A DNA stretch of 64,000 nt from Verrucomicrobiota bacterium (GTDB lineage: Bacteria; Verrucomicrobiota; Verrucomicrobiia; Limisphaerales; J093). This document shows positions 28,425 through 38,751 of the stretch, one piece after another. Both the position numbers and the translations under genes were made by a program. Position 1 is the stretch's first letter. Each line of letters begins with the position of its first letter. The notes under the pieces are model-generated. The model saw only the letters and a program-made list of their open reading frames with translations. It did no database searches and was not told the DNA's origin. The stretch is from positions 455,429 through 519,428 of the forward strand of contig JAOSKK010000039.1 of the NCBI GenBank assembly GCA_027493615.1, written 5' to 3'.

Positions 28425-28642
28425 ACATCGAACTGCTCCAAGACCACTGGGTGAACGGACGGAAGTTCGCCCCCGGCACCATCCTCGATTTGCCCGAACC
28501 GGCTGCCCGCAACCTCATCGAGGCGGGCGCGGCTCTGGCTCCTGACCAGCCGACGCCGCCCCGCTCGCACCGGCGGCGGCTGCGGCAGGCCGACGCGGAG
28601 ACCCCGACCGAAACGCAACCCGAAACCCCGGACAGTAACTGA
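28421..28642 (+). CDS. Small protein with binding-site-like fold, unknown
   Basis: 73 residues. MNIELLQDHWVNGRKFAPGT then ILDLPEPAARNLIEAGAAL is a compact unit common in small phage head/tail accessory proteins; the last 25 residues are disordered Thr/Pro/Glu-rich. Four-base overlap with the lipoprotein gene, and 3 bases before the tail tube candidate. Confidence 0.45.
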   Translation: MNIELLQDHWVNGRKFAPGTILDLPEPAARNLIEAGAALAPDQPTPPRSHRRRLRQADAETPTETQPETPDSN

Positions 28643-28645
28643 CCT

Positions 28646-29395
28646 ATGCCTACTCCCATCACCCTGGGCCACATCGAAGCCCATGAAAAACTGACCGCCC
28701 GCCTGTTCGTGCAACCGTCAGGCGAGAGCGGCTACCTCGACTGCGGCAACGTCGCCGACTACAAGCACGCGCCCGAGAAGCAGTACAAGACCCGGATGGT
28801 CGCCGAGGGCGGCTTCCGCCGGGTCAACGACGAGCAACTCGACACGGTCCATGACCGTTGGGAGTTCACGCTCGATGAGATGGACGTGTTCAACCACCGG
28901 CTGCTGCACCTGGCGCAGGCCCCGACCGGCATCGCCCAGGCGGCCGTCACCGCCCCGGCGGGGACCGCGACGCTGACCAACGTCACCAAGGGTCGGTGCT
29001 ACTTCGTCGGCGCGGTCGGGCTGAACACGGTCGTCGTCAAGAAGGACGTCACCACCCTGGTCGAGGGGACCGACTACACCATCGACTTGAACGCCGGGGT
29101 GCTGACGGTGCTGCCGGGCAGCGGCCCGGTCGTGGATGGCGATGACCTGAGCCTGACCTTCGGCCACAGCGCCCAGAGCTTCGAGAGCTACACGGCCAAC
29201 AGCCAGGTGCTGTTCCGGGGCGCCATCAAGATCCTCGAAACGAATCAGTTCAGCGGCGTGCCGCTGCGCGAGGTCGCCTTCACCGGTTGCCTGACGGTGA
29301 CCGCCTGGCCCGAACAGACCGGCGAGTTCGGCAAGTACACCGTGCGCGCCACCCCGACCTCGGCGCCCACGATCAAACGCCGTTACCAGCCCTGA
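28646..29395 (+). CDS. Major tail tube protein candidate
   Basis: 249 residues, mostly beta (VTAPAGTATLTNVTKGRCYF, VLTVLPGSGPVVDGDDLSL). It precedes the tail chaperone with frameshift site and the tape measure gene, the fixed position of the tail tube protein in siphoviruses. Segment VLFRGAIKILETNQFSGVP fits that role. No direct family recognition. Confidence 0.6.
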   Translation: MPTPITLGHIEAHEKLTARLFVQPSGESGYLDCGNVADYKHAPEKQYKTRMVAEGGFRRVNDEQLDTVHDRWEFTLDEMDVFNHRLLHLAQAPTGIAQAAVTAPAGTATLTNVTKGRCYFVGAVGLNTVVVKKDVTTLVEGTDYTIDLNAGVLTVLPGSGPVVDGDDLSLTFGHSAQSFESYTANSQVLFRGAIKILETNQFSGVPLREVAFTGCLTVTAWPEQTGEFGKYTVRATPTSAPTIKRRYQP

Positions 29396-29453
29396 CGCGG
29401 GATGAACCACCGGGGGTCGCCGCGTCAGGCGGCCCCCGATCAACTGGAGCGCG

Positions 29454-29864
29454 ATGGAAACCGAACTGGAACTGCTCGACCCCGTGCGGGTCGTGGACAT
29501 CGGGACCGAAAAGGTCCAAGTGCGGGAACTGCGCTGGGTGGACACCCTGCGGTTCCTCGAGAAGCTGGCCCACAGCATCGAACACGTGCTCGGCGCGCAG
29601 GCGGTTGGCCCAGACGGGTCCTTCCGTCTCAATGCCGAGAAGTTGCGTGAAGCGGCGCTCTCCAGCGGAGAGCTGGCCAATACGCTGCTGGCGAAGGCCA
29701 CCGGCCTGCCACAGGAGCGGCTGGACGCGCTGTCCGCCTCGCAGGCGCTCACCCTGCTCGAAGCGGCGGTCCAAACCAACTTCCGGGAGGACCTGCTGGG
29801 AAAATTCCGGGGGGTGGGGCAGTCCCTGCGCGGCGTTTTCACCGTGACCGCGAACGCCCGCTGA
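29454..29864 (+). CDS. Tail assembly chaperone (short, G-like form)
   Basis: 136 residues, helical, between tail tube and tape measure genes. It starts METELELLDPVRVVDIG. The slippery heptamer G GGA AAA lies in phase at 29798-29804 near codon 116; ribosomes that do not slip end at TGA 29862-29864. It is the equivalent of lambda gpG, which keeps tape measure protein soluble during tail assembly. Confidence 0.7.
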   Translation: METELELLDPVRVVDIGTEKVQVRELRWVDTLRFLEKLAHSIEHVLGAQAVGPDGSFRLNAEKLREAALSSGELANTLLAKATGLPQERLDALSASQALTLLEAAVQTNFREDLLGKFRGVGQSLRGVFTVTANAR

Positions 29865-30016
29865 CCCGCGCCGTCGATTTCCTGGTCTGGCAGGGCTACC
29901 CGCCCGCGTGGGTGATGGGACTGACACTGCGTCAGTTCCTGGCGTTTCTCGACGCCGCTTCCAAGCGCACCGCGCTGGCGGGCAAGGCGCTCGCCTCGGG
30001 CCTGCTGGGGACCTGA
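29454..30016 (+). CDS. Tail assembly chaperone, -1 frameshift fusion (GT-like form)
   Basis: About 187 residues made if ribosomes slip back one base on GGGAAAA (29798-29804). The new frame from 29804 has no stop until TGA 30014-30016 and encodes PAWVMGLTLRQFLAFLDAAS, a plausible T-like domain, ending 3 bases before the tape measure start. Lambda uses GGGAAAG at the same place. A G-rich stretch (CCGGGGGGTGGGG) follows the heptamer and may act as a stimulator. The heptamer phase and the open downstream frame are seen directly; slippage itself is inferred. Confidence 0.65.
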
Positions 30017-30019
30017 TCC

Positions 30020-32451
30020 ATGCCCGCCGACACCGTTGAAGTTGTCGTCAAGCTGACTGGACTCGCCACGGTCCAGGCGGGCATGCGCCGTCTGCGCGAT
30101 GCGGTCACCGGGCCGCTCGAAATGGCGGCGGGCCGGATGCGCGGCTTCGCGCTCTCCATCGGCAGCACGCTCCTGGCCGGCCTGTCGGTTTATCGCGTCG
30201 GGGCCGAACTGAAACGCGCCTTGAACGAGATGGACCGCGCCGATGAAGTCGCTCAGAAGCTCGGCGTCGCCGCCGACCAACTGACGGCCCTCAATTACGC
30301 CGCCACCCTCGCCGACTCTTCCGCCGAAAGCCTTCAGAACGCCCTGAAGTTTCTCGCCAAGGCCGCGGAGTCTAACTCGGACGCCTTCGCCACCTTGGGG
30401 GTGGAACTGCGCACCGCCGACGGCCGGTTCCGTCCCCAGGTCGAACTGTTGCACGCGCTGGCCGACCGCTTCGCCGCGATGCCCGATGGCATCGAGAAGA
30501 CCGCCCTCGCGCTGAAGCTCTTCGGCCGCGAAGGGGTCAGCATGATCCCGATGCTGAACGCGGGCGCGGACGGGATTCGGGGCATGACGGAGGAGGCCCG
30601 CGCCTTCGGTCTGACCGTGGCCCCCGACGCGGCGGCGGGTGCCAGCCTGCTGAACGATAACGTCAACCGCCTGCGGATGGCAGTTCAGGGGCTGGCTCGC
30701 ACGGCCCTGACCGAACTCCTGCCCGTCCTGCTCGACCTGACCGACCGGTTCATCGAATGGATCAAGCAGAATGACGTGGTCCGGCGGGGGCCGAGTTGTT
30801 GGCCGAGGCGATGCGTTACATCATCTTCGACATCCAGGCCCTCATCGTGGCCGGGCGCGTCTGGTGGCGCACATGGATGGCCTATCTGGATGCTCTCGCC
30901 AAAGCCTTCGTGGCCTTCGGTCGCCTGATCGCCCGCGTTTGGGAACAGCCCATCGAGATCATCCGGGCGGTGATCGAATACATGAAGGTGGCCATCCGGG
31001 CGGTCGGCGAATTGGCCCAGGCAATGGTGCTGCTCGCCCAGGGACGGTTCGGCGAGGCGAAGGACAAGGCGAAAGCGGCGGGCGTCGAGATCGCGGGCGC
31101 GATGAAGACCCTCGCCAGTTCCGTGCTGTCTTCCTTCGGCGAGACCGGTGACGCCCTGCTGGACGCCTTCACCGCGCCCTACGAGGGCGCAGCCCGGACC
31201 GTCGAGACGTTCATCGAGGAAGGGAAGAACGGGGTCGAAGACCTCCAACGGGCGTTCATGTCAATCTGGTTCCCGCCCTCCTTGCCGCCTGCTCCGGTCG
31301 CGGGTCGCGGAACCGACCTGGAACTCGACCTCGCTGATGACCGGCGCAAGCGGATCGCCCGCGAGTTGCGCGATGCCGAATTCGCCCTGCGCCAGCAGCG
31401 GCAGGCGGTGGCTGATGAGATGGCCCGGCTCGATTCGGACTTCGCCACACGCGAGGCCGACAAGCACCGGCAGCGCATCGACCTACTGCGGCAGGAGATC
31501 GGCCTCATTGACCAGGAGATTGAACGACTGCGCGAACGCCTCGCCGTCGAGCCGGACGCTGATGTCCGCGAAAACCTCACCCAGTCCATGCGCGGCCTGG
31601 AAGGCGAGCGGCACGGCGTTCAGACCCAACTGAACCGCGTCGAGAACGCGCCTGACCCGTACTCCTACCGTGACCAGATGCTGGCCACGATGACCGAACT
31701 CGAAAACCAGATGGGCACCACCGCGCAGTCGGTCGCCCGCCAGTTCGGCAACGTGATCGGCAACGCCATCGACGGGGTTCAGCAGGGGATCGAGGGCCTC
31801 ATCAAAGGGACGATGGACTGGGGTGACGCCCTGCGGAACATCGGTTCCTCGATCATCAGCGGCGTCATTTCGGCCATCAGCCGGATGTTCGCCGAGTGGA
31901 TCGTCAAGCGCGCCCTCATGGCCGCCAAGAACATCGCCTTCAGCACGTCCGAAGGCGCAGCCGACGCGGCGGCGAAGGCGCCCGGTGCCTTGATGTCCTC
32001 GATTTCGAGCTACGGCGTCGCGGCCCTGGTCGGCACGGCGGCGCTGATCGCGGCCATCGCCGCCATCGGAGGCGCGTTCGCCGAAGGCGGCATCGTGCGC
32101 GGTCCCGGCGGTCCGACGGATGACGCCATCCTGGCCCGGCTCTCGAACGGCGAGGGCGTCCTGAACGCCGCCGCAGTCCGTCACTACGGCGCGGGCGTGG
32201 TCAACGCCATGAACAACCGCACTGCCCACTTCTACTCCCAGCCACCAGGCGCAGGTTCTGCCCAGGACACTCGCGCTCCGGGCACCGCGGCGGCGGGGTC
32301 GGCCTCCAAACCAAGCCGCTCCGCCGCCGTCAGCCTGGTCCTGGTGGACTCGCGCAACCAGGCCCGCCAGTTCCTCGAGTCCGCCGAGGGCGAGGCCATG
32401 CTGGTGGACATCCTCCGCAAACGCCGGATGCAGTTCGGCGTTCCAACCTGA
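30020..32451 (+). CDS. Tail tape measure protein (frameshift)
   Basis: About 810 residues. Long helices and coiled coil (residues 380-470), hydrophobic patches (YGVAALVGTAALIAAIAAIG), and near the C-terminus FAEGGIVRGPGGPTDDAILA with RLSNGEGVLNAAAVRHYG, both standard in phage tape measure proteins. The frame changes in the G run near 30785-30790, where one G seems to be missing; the joined reading is VVRRGAELLAEAMRYIIF. It sets tail length; overlaps the next gene by ATGC at 32451. Confidence 0.8.
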
Positions 32452-33182
32452 TGCCCCTCGCCACCGTCAACGGCCACGTCTTGCTGCCGCACTACCCGGA
32501 CTGGTCCCGGAACGTGCAGCGGGCGCGTGTCTGGCAGACCAGCGTGGACCGAGCCCTGACCGGGTTCGAGTCGCGCCAGGCTCTGCGCCCCAGGCCTCGC
32601 GAGCGCCTGAGCTTCCGGGTCGAGTCCCGGGATGCCGATGACCTGACGCTGCTCTTGGGCCGCGTGGACGCCGCGCTCAAAGCCGGCCTCGCCTGTGTGC
32701 CGAGTTGGGGCCGGGGCATTCCCTTGATCGCCGCCAGCGGCGATACTGTAGAACTGGCCCGCGATGCGTGGGCCGACGTTCAGGCGGGTGGCTTCCTGTT
32801 CCTGGCCGAACCCGACGCCCGCGAGACCTTCGAGGTCGCCGAGGTCCTGTCCGTTTCGGGCGACACGATCACGCTGGCCGATCCACTGGGGTCCGTGTGG
32901 GGCGCGGGGCATTGGGCCTGGCCGTTGCTCTTTGGCCGGCCCGCCTTCAGCGCCATCGAACAGCGCACCGACTGGCACGCCGCCCTGACCGTCAGCCTGA
33001 GCCAACTCGCCGTTCAGCCGGAGTCCCCGGAAGAACCGCCCCCGCCGCCGCCCGAACAAACGCCCGCAACCATCACGTTCACTTGGTGGCTCAACGCCGC
33101 CGCCGTCCCCGATCCGGGGAACCCGACCAGGATCACATTCGATCACTGGTTGGATGACGCCCCGGTCCACAACCTCGACTGA
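32451..33182 (+). CDS. Distal tail-region protein, unknown
   Basis: 243 residues, beta-rich. Begins MPLATVNGHVLLPHYPDWSR; contains TWWLNAAAVPDPG late. The segment ALTGFESRQALRPRPRERL resembles the start of distal tail (DUF2460-like) proteins that say VSGFEQR. Also a proline-rich linker near residue 195. It directly follows the tape measure gene, where the distal tail protein sits. Probable baseplate component. Confidence 0.5.
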   Translation: MPLATVNGHVLLPHYPDWSRNVQRARVWQTSVDRALTGFESRQALRPRPRERLSFRVESRDADDLTLLLGRVDAALKAGLACVPSWGRGIPLIAASGDTVELARDAWADVQAGGFLFLAEPDARETFEVAEVLSVSGDTITLADPLGSVWGAGHWAWPLLFGRPAFSAIEQRTDWHAALTVSLSQLAVQPESPEEPPPPPPEQTPATITFTWWLNAAAVPDPGNPTRITFDHWLDDAPVHNLD

Positions 33183-33185
33183 CCT

Positions 33186-33743
33186 ATGTTCACCGTCTAT
33201 CGCTGCACCGATTCCGGCGCGCCCTCGCTCAGCGGGGTCGCGGGTTCCCTGACCGCCCTGCTCGATGCCTGCCTGGTCAACGGCTACGGCTCGCTCCCCG
33301 CCGCCGGGTGGACCAAACCCTTCGTCGATACCGGCAAGGCTGTCTATCGCAACGCCGCCGCCGCCGTTGCCCGTTCCTACTACCGCGTCACCGACGTCGG
33401 CACCACCTGGGCGCGCATCCGCGGCTATGACGCCATGTCCAGCGTGGACGCCGGCACCGGCGAGTTCCCGACTTCGACGGTCATCTCCGGTGACGGCCTG
33501 TTCGCCTACAAGTCCTCGACCGCCGACACGACGCCGCGTCCCTGGATCCTGCTGGCCGATGAACGCACGGCGCTTCTGGCTCTCAAGGGGTCCACCTACT
33601 GGCAGGTCTGCCTGTACCTGGGCGATGGCAACAGCGATGTGCCGGGGGACACCAACTTCGCCGCGCTCTGCGCCTTCTGGTCCAACGCCGACGAAATCCG
33701 CAACGCCCTGGCCACGTTCGACCTCGTCGGCGCCCCGGCGTGA
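33186..33743 (+). CDS. Tail-associated structural protein, unknown
   Basis: 185 residues beginning MFTVYRCTDSGAPSLSGVAG; the part LTALLDACLVNGYGSLPAAG with TKPFVDTGKAVYRN is typical of phage proteins that occur between tape measure and tail hub genes. Beta-rich. The stop overlaps the next GTG start. Confidence 0.5.
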   Translation: MFTVYRCTDSGAPSLSGVAGSLTALLDACLVNGYGSLPAAGWTKPFVDTGKAVYRNAAAAVARSYYRVTDVGTTWARIRGYDAMSSVDAGTGEFPTSTVISGDGLFAYKSSTADTTPRPWILLADERTALLALKGSTYWQVCLYLGDGNSDVPGDTNFAALCAFWSNADEIRNALATFDLVGAPA

Positions 33744-34150
33744 GCGACGCCGCCAACTACGGACTCTTCGTGAAGGGCTTGCCGGGGATTCTGGGGGCGA
33801 AGGGGCTTCGCATTGCCGCCGGTCCTAACGTGTACGGCACCCTCTGGGGCACCAGCACCCAGACCGTCATCGGCGGTGACCTCGCCATGCCCAGCGGCGG
33901 TGCCATCCACCTCTGGCCCTACGTCGTCAAGACGTACAACGGCACCTTGTGGGAACACCGTGGCACCCTCCGCTTCCTCTACGTCCCGCGCCACCAGGCC
34001 GGCGCCTTCACGCACGGGGACACGTTCTCGGGCACTGGCGCCCTGTCCGGCAAACGGTTCGAGGTCATCAAGACCGTGCTCACCTACTCCGGCTACTCGA
34101 CTTCGACCGCCACGGGCGCGCTGGTTCTCATCACCCAGAACCCGGACTGA
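33740..34150 (+). CDS. Tail-associated protein, unknown
   Basis: 136 residues from GTG 33740. Rich in Gly, Thr and Tyr; strands such as GLRIAAGPNVYGTLWG and LRFLYVPRHQAGAF suggest a beta structural protein. No family recognised. It continues the gene order of the distal tail module and overlaps the previous stop by four bases. Confidence 0.5.
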   Translation: MSDAANYGLFVKGLPGILGAKGLRIAAGPNVYGTLWGTSTQTVIGGDLAMPSGGAIHLWPYVVKTYNGTLWEHRGTLRFLYVPRHQAGAFTHGDTFSGTGALSGKRFEVIKTVLTYSGYSTSTATGALVLITQNPD

Positions 34151-34155
34151 CGCTT

Positions 34156-34599
34156 ATGGCCGAACTCGCCTATTCCGCCCGCTCGCTGGCGCTCGCCTCC
34201 TGCCTAGTGTCCCCAAGTTCGCTGTCCGTGCTGGTCCCGTACACCGACCGGCTGATGACCTACTCCGGGCGCGAAGATGTCGTCGGAGTCGAACTGCCGT
34301 CACTGCGGATCGGCATTTACGGGTTCTTCTCGTTCCGCCTGGCGGTCAAGGTCGGTTCGCGCCGGGTGCGGGCACAGGTGCTGCAACCCCGCGCCGACGC
34401 GCAACGCCCGTTCATGCGCGTGCGTCACAACCCCGCAGTCGGCCTCGCCAATGACGTGACCGCCACGGCGGGAGGGGCCACCGACTGGCAGGAACTCTCG
34501 CTCACGTTCACCACCACGGCCAAGGGCGCCATCGTCCTGGAACTCTGGAATGCCGACCACGCCTGGCCCTGCTGGTTCGACACCGTCCTCCTCGAATGA
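34156..34599 (+). CDS. Tail-associated protein, unknown
   Basis: 147 residues from ATG 34156. A jelly-roll-like pattern of strands near the C-terminus (LSLTFTTTAKGAIVLELW, WPCWFDTVLLE) resembles carbohydrate-binding beta sandwiches found in tails. The stop overlaps the next ATG by four bases. No defined family. Confidence 0.5.
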   Translation: MAELAYSARSLALASCLVSPSSLSVLVPYTDRLMTYSGREDVVGVELPSLRIGIYGFFSFRLAVKVGSRRVRAQVLQPRADAQRPFMRVRHNPAVGLANDVTATAGGATDWQELSLTFTTTAKGAIVLELWNADHAWPCWFDTVLLE

Positions 34600-36038
34600 C
34601 CTACCGCGACCGCCCAGTGTTTCCGTGGTCCCTCGACTGGCAGACCAGCCAGGAAGGGCGCTTCGAGTTCGAGCAGCGCGAAGTCGCCGCCGGCTTCGGG
34701 GCCGAACTGATCTACTCGGACCAGGAGAGGGTCGTGCGGGCGTGGACCGGCCGGGTCTGGCTCGATGACCTGGACCAGATCGAGGCCTTCGACGCCTTCA
34801 CCGCCGCTCTCCAAGGCCGGCTGATCGGGTTCTGGTTCCCCGCGCCGCAGGCCGCTTTCGAGATCGTGTCTGGCGTCTCTGGCCAGCAGTGCGACATCGC
34901 CGGGGAGGGCTTCGCAGCGAGGTTCGATGACGAAGCCGGCGCTTACGTCTGGCTGACCAAGGACGGTCAAACGCCCCGAGGCGCGAAGGTTGTCGCGGTC
35001 GCCCTGAACGGCGATGGCACGACGCGCCTGACATTCGAGGAAGCCGTGGCCGTCGATGGAACCTGGCAGGCGTGGGACCTGGCCTACGTGCGCCTGGCCG
35101 ATGACGCCGAGGAAGCCGAGTTCATCGCCGAACAGCGCCAGGTCCGCAGGGTGCAGGTGGTCGAACTCCCGCTCGACTACGCCGAAACGGAAACGGGGAC
35201 CCGCCCAGTCTTCCTGTATCACCTCTGGGTCGGCGAAGGCGAGGCACAGGTCAACTGGTACTGGACCAGCTTCGCCTTGGACCTCGAAAACGTGAACGGC
35301 CAGACGTACTTGGCCCGCCGGATCACGCACGGCTCGATCCAGTACGACACGACCGGCGTGCGGCAGGGCGTTCAGATCGAGGTCGAGCGCGCCGATGACT
35401 CGCCTTTCGCGCTCTTGTTCCCGCCTTACGGCTGTCAGCCGCTCAACCTCGAAATCCAGACCGCCGAGTACCCCGACCTGGGAACCGTCGCCACGCTCTT
35501 CCGCGGCGTGGTCGCCTCGGTTCAGGCCGACGGCAAGAGCCTGCGGGCGCGCTGCAACGCGCTGGGCGGCGGCGCGCAGTCGAGCGTCCCGGCCTTCTAC
35601 TTCTCGGCCCGGTGCCAGTACCGCGTCTTCGACATCGGCACGTGCGGCCTGGCCCGCGTCGCCTGGCAGAACACCGTCAGGATCACCGCGCTCAACGGGC
35701 GAAACGTGACGGTGGTGGGCGCGTCGCTCACCGGCCTGCCGGGCAACTGGTTCGCCGAAGGCTGGCTCGAAGTCGGCTCGGGCCTCAGCCGCGAGGTCCG
35801 CCTGATCCTGAAGCACCCACCGGAGAGCGGCACGACCCTCGTTCTCACGCTCAATGCGCCGCTGCGGTTCAACGGCGTCGATGCGACCGCCGTCCTGGTG
35901 CCGGGCTGCGACGGACGCTGGGTGACGTGCGAGAGCAAGTTCGACAACACCGGCAACTACGGCGGACATCGCTTCGCCCTGCGTAACCTCGCCATCAAGG
36001 CCCTCGACATCCCGCAGATCAACGGAGGCAAGAAGTGA
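34596..36038 (+). CDS. Distal tail/baseplate protein with BR0599-like C-terminal domain
   Basis: 480 residues. N-terminal half begins PVFPWSLDWQTSQEGRFEFE, similar in style to distal tail proteins. The C-terminal half has the phage_BR0599/DUF2163 pattern: CQYRVFDIGTCGL and PGCDGRWVTCESKFDNTGNY. These domains are typical of gene-transfer-agent-like and siphovirus baseplates, next to the NlpC/P60 gene that follows here with ATGA-type overlap. Role: joins the tail tube to the hub. Confidence 0.65.
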   Translation: MTYRDRPVFPWSLDWQTSQEGRFEFEQREVAAGFGAELIYSDQERVVRAWTGRVWLDDLDQIEAFDAFTAALQGRLIGFWFPAPQAAFEIVSGVSGQQCDIAGEGFAARFDDEAGAYVWLTKDGQTPRGAKVVAVALNGDGTTRLTFEEAVAVDGTWQAWDLAYVRLADDAEEAEFIAEQRQVRRVQVVELPLDYAETETGTRPVFLYHLWVGEGEAQVNWYWTSFALDLENVNGQTYLARRITHGSIQYDTTGVRQGVQIEVERADDSPFALLFPPYGCQPLNLEIQTAEYPDLGTVATLFRGVVASVQADGKSLRARCNALGGGAQSSVPAFYFSARCQYRVFDIGTCGLARVAWQNTVRITALNGRNVTVVGASLTGLPGNWFAEGWLEVGSGLSREVRLILKHPPESGTTLVLTLNAPLRFNGVDATAVLVPGCDGRWVTCESKFDNTGNYGGHRFALRNLAIKALDIPQINGGKK

Positions 36039-36481
36039 ACGCCACCGCCGCCACACTCAATGCCGCCGCCGCACGCTGGAAGGGGACACCGTTCCAAGCG
36101 CGGGCGCGCATCTGCGGCGCGGGCGTGGATTGCGTGCAACTGGCCGCCGCGCTGATCGAGGAAGCCGGCCTGGCGACCGGCCTGGCGTTCCCACCCTACG
36201 CCGTGGACTTCGGCGACCACGCCGACACGTCACCCGTCCTCGCCTGGTTCAACACGCACCCCGAGTGGCAACCCATCCCGGCGGCGGACGTTCAGTCAGG
36301 CGATGTGGTCGTGTTCCAGGTCGGGAAGGTCGCCAACCACGTCGGCGTTGCCCTCGGAGACAACCGCTTCTGCCACTGCCTGCGCGGGCACGGCGTCCTC
36401 ATTTCCCGGCTCGATGATCCCACCTACGCCCGGCGTTGGGTCCGGGCCTACCGGCCATGTTCAACTCTTCCAGCGACCTGA
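36035..36481 (+). CDS. NlpC/P60-family cell-wall peptidase (tail-associated)
   Basis: 148 residues. Catalytic Cys in GVDCVQLAAALIEE and His in NHVGVALGDNRFCHC match the phage NlpC/P60 family, which cuts cell-wall peptides during DNA entry. The order BR0599-like, NlpC/P60, tail hub is that of GTA and lambda-like tails (lambda gpK). The next gene starts inside its last codons at 36457. Confidence 0.8.
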   Translation: MNATAATLNAAAARWKGTPFQARARICGAGVDCVQLAAALIEEAGLATGLAFPPYAVDFGDHADTSPVLAWFNTHPEWQPIPAADVQSGDVVVFQVGKVANHVGVALGDNRFCHCLRGHGVLISRLDDPTYARRWVRAYRPCSTLPAT

Positions 36482-38751
36482 CCCCGGCCCCGCCGCCCAA
36501 GGCGTTGGGCAAGGACCCGGCCACGCTCTCGACCGATGAGCATGGCCGTCCGGTGCCGTACCTTGCCGGACGCGCCCGGCTGGGCCTGACGTGGATCAGC
36601 GAACCGTGGGGCGTGCGTTCGGTGCCCGTCCGCAAGAAGGTGGGGAAGAAGACTCAGACCACCGGCTACAACTACTATGCGAGCTTCGCCGGTCTTCTCT
36701 GCCTGGGACCGGTCCAGACGCTGCACGCCATCCTGGTCGATGACGAGCTGGCCTGGAACGGTCCGCTTCAGGCCGGCACGAGCGATCACGCCGAGATCAC
36801 CGTCGAAGGGCGCGGCGCGCTCACCCTCTACTGGGGCACGGCCACGCAGACCGCCGATGCCGACCTGGCTGCCAGCGGCGTAGCCCACCCGGCTTATCGT
36901 GGGCAATGCTACGCGGTCTTCAATGACTGGTTGCTCGGCGAGAACCGCGCCCAGGTTCCCAACCTGGAGTTCGAGTTGTCGCGCGTCCCCACGGTGGACT
37001 GGCTGGGGATTGCTGCCGCGTTGAACGGCGAAGTCAATCCCGTCGCGGCTCTGGCTGAACTGTTCACCGACTCGCGCTTCGGTGCCGGGCTGCCGCTGGC
37101 GCTGCTCGATACCGACGGTTGGGGGCGCGGTCGCCGGCCAACTCGCCACCGATGAGTTCAGCGTCACTGTGTTTCTCGACACCGCCAAGCGTCTGGACGC
37201 GCTGCTGAACGACTTCCTCGAATACCTCGACGCCGCGTTGTTCCACACGCCGGATGGCCGACTGAGCCTCCGCCTGCTGCGGGACCCCGTCGGGCCGGTG
37301 ATGATCGACACGGATGCTCTGCTCGAACCGCCCGACCTCACCGCCCACGGGTGGACCGAGACGGTCAATGAGGTTGTCGTCCGGTTCCGCAATCGGGACC
37401 GCGCCTGGCAGACCGACGCCCTGACCTGGCGGAATCCCGCTGCCTACGCCGTGACGGGCCGGCCTCTGACGCAGGCCATCGAATGCGACTGGATCACCGA
37501 CCCGGCCGTGGCGTGGAAGGTGGCGATGGCCTACGGCAAGAGCCGCAGCCTGCCCTGGCTCGACGGCCGGCTGCGGGTCCGGCGCGGCGTGGGGGCCGAC
37601 CTGCGTCCGGGCGACACCGTCTCGCTCACCTACGCCCACAGCGGCATCGAGGCAGTCCGGTTCCGGGTCCTGGCCGTCGAGGTTCCGGGCCCGGACTCGG
37701 CGGAGGTGTTGCTGACCGTCCGCGAGGACACCGCCCACCTGGTGGTCGATGACTACCCGGTGCCGGCGGACGAAGCGTTGGCGGCCGTCCAGTACTCGCC
37801 GCTTCCCTGTCACGACGTGCTGGTGTTCGAGCCGCCCTTCGCCTGGACCGCTGATGTGAACCCGCGGCTGCTGGTCCTGCCGGCTCGCGGCGAGCGGTTG
37901 TCGAGCGGGTTCACCCTCTGGTGGGAGCGGGCCACCGACAGCTTCACCACCGCCGGCACCGGACAGGTGTTCGGGCGGCGGGGCACGTTGAATGCCGCCC
38001 TGGATGCTACGGGGTGTCTGTACCACGAAGGCGGCCTCGATGTGACGTTCACCAGTCCCGATGACGACCTCGACGACATGCCCTTCGATGAAGGGGTGGG
38101 GACCAAACGGTTCCTGATCTTCATAGGGGATGAAATCCTCCTGGGCTGGGAACCGACGCTGGTCTCGGCCGGGCGGTACACGGTCAACCTTCTCCGGGCG
38201 CAGTACGGTACGACGCGCGGCCAGCACGGGATCGGGACCGAGTGCTGGTGCGTTCAGTTGGCCGAACTGCCGCTGCTGGAATGGGCGCCGCCCAAGGATG
38301 CGGTGTCCGTGGGCCTGAAAGTCCAGCCCCGGCTGCTCCACAGCGAGGTCAGCCTGGCGGACGTGGCGAAGATCACGCACGCCATTCAACGCCGCTCGCT
38401 CCGCCCCCTGGGGCCGGCCAACCTGACGGCCAACGGCGACGGCGCGCATCCGAGCTACGCCACCGGCCAAGACGTTGTGCTCGACTGGAGCCTGACCAGC
38501 GAGGCCCGCGCCGGCAGCGACCCCGAGGTGGACCTCGAATGCCGCGCCGACGCCTGCGTGCTCGAACTCTGGGCCGGGGGCGTCCTCAAGGCGACGCTCA
38601 CGGTCAGCCGGGAGGGACCGTACACCCTGACCAACGCCGCGCTGGTCGCGGCGCTCGGAAAAAAAAACCGATTCCCCGGCCGGGCCCCCCCCCCCCCGGG
38701 GGGCCCCCCCCCCCCCTCCCCCCCCCCCCCCCCCCCGTCTGCAAAGTATGA
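36457..38751 (+). CDS. Tail tip/host-specificity (hub) protein (frameshift, end uncertain)
   Basis: About 760 residues. Begins MFNSSSDLTPAPPPKALG; contains PYLAGRARLGLTWISEPWGV and later EVVVRFRNRDRAWQ and LRPGDTVSLTYAHSGIEAVR, typical of phage tail hub proteins (lambda gpJ-like, GTA host-specificity type). The frame changes in the G run near 37123-37127 (one G extra). Near the end the gene enters a poly-C/G tract (38659-38736) that cannot be trusted, so the true stop is unknown; the natural place is an ATGA overlap with the lipoprotein at 38748. Confidence 0.65.
38659..38736. repeat. Low-complexity poly-A/poly-C/poly-G tract
   Basis: Nine A (38659-38667), then C13 (38685-38697), G6, C13 (38704-38716), one T, and C19 (38718-38736). 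No other place in the window has runs like this. It sits inside the end of the tail hub gene and breaks its frame, so it is probably a sequencing or gap-filling artefact rather than a phase-variable tract. Confidence 0.7.

Noticed and set aside
28718..30454. A 578-codon open frame on the minus strand
   Set aside because: Shadow of the tail tube, chaperone and tape measure genes.
36035..36481. The NlpC/P60 gene as the phage endolysin
   Set aside because: Its place between baseplate and tail hub genes is that of a tail-tip peptidase (lambda gpK type), not of a lysis gene.
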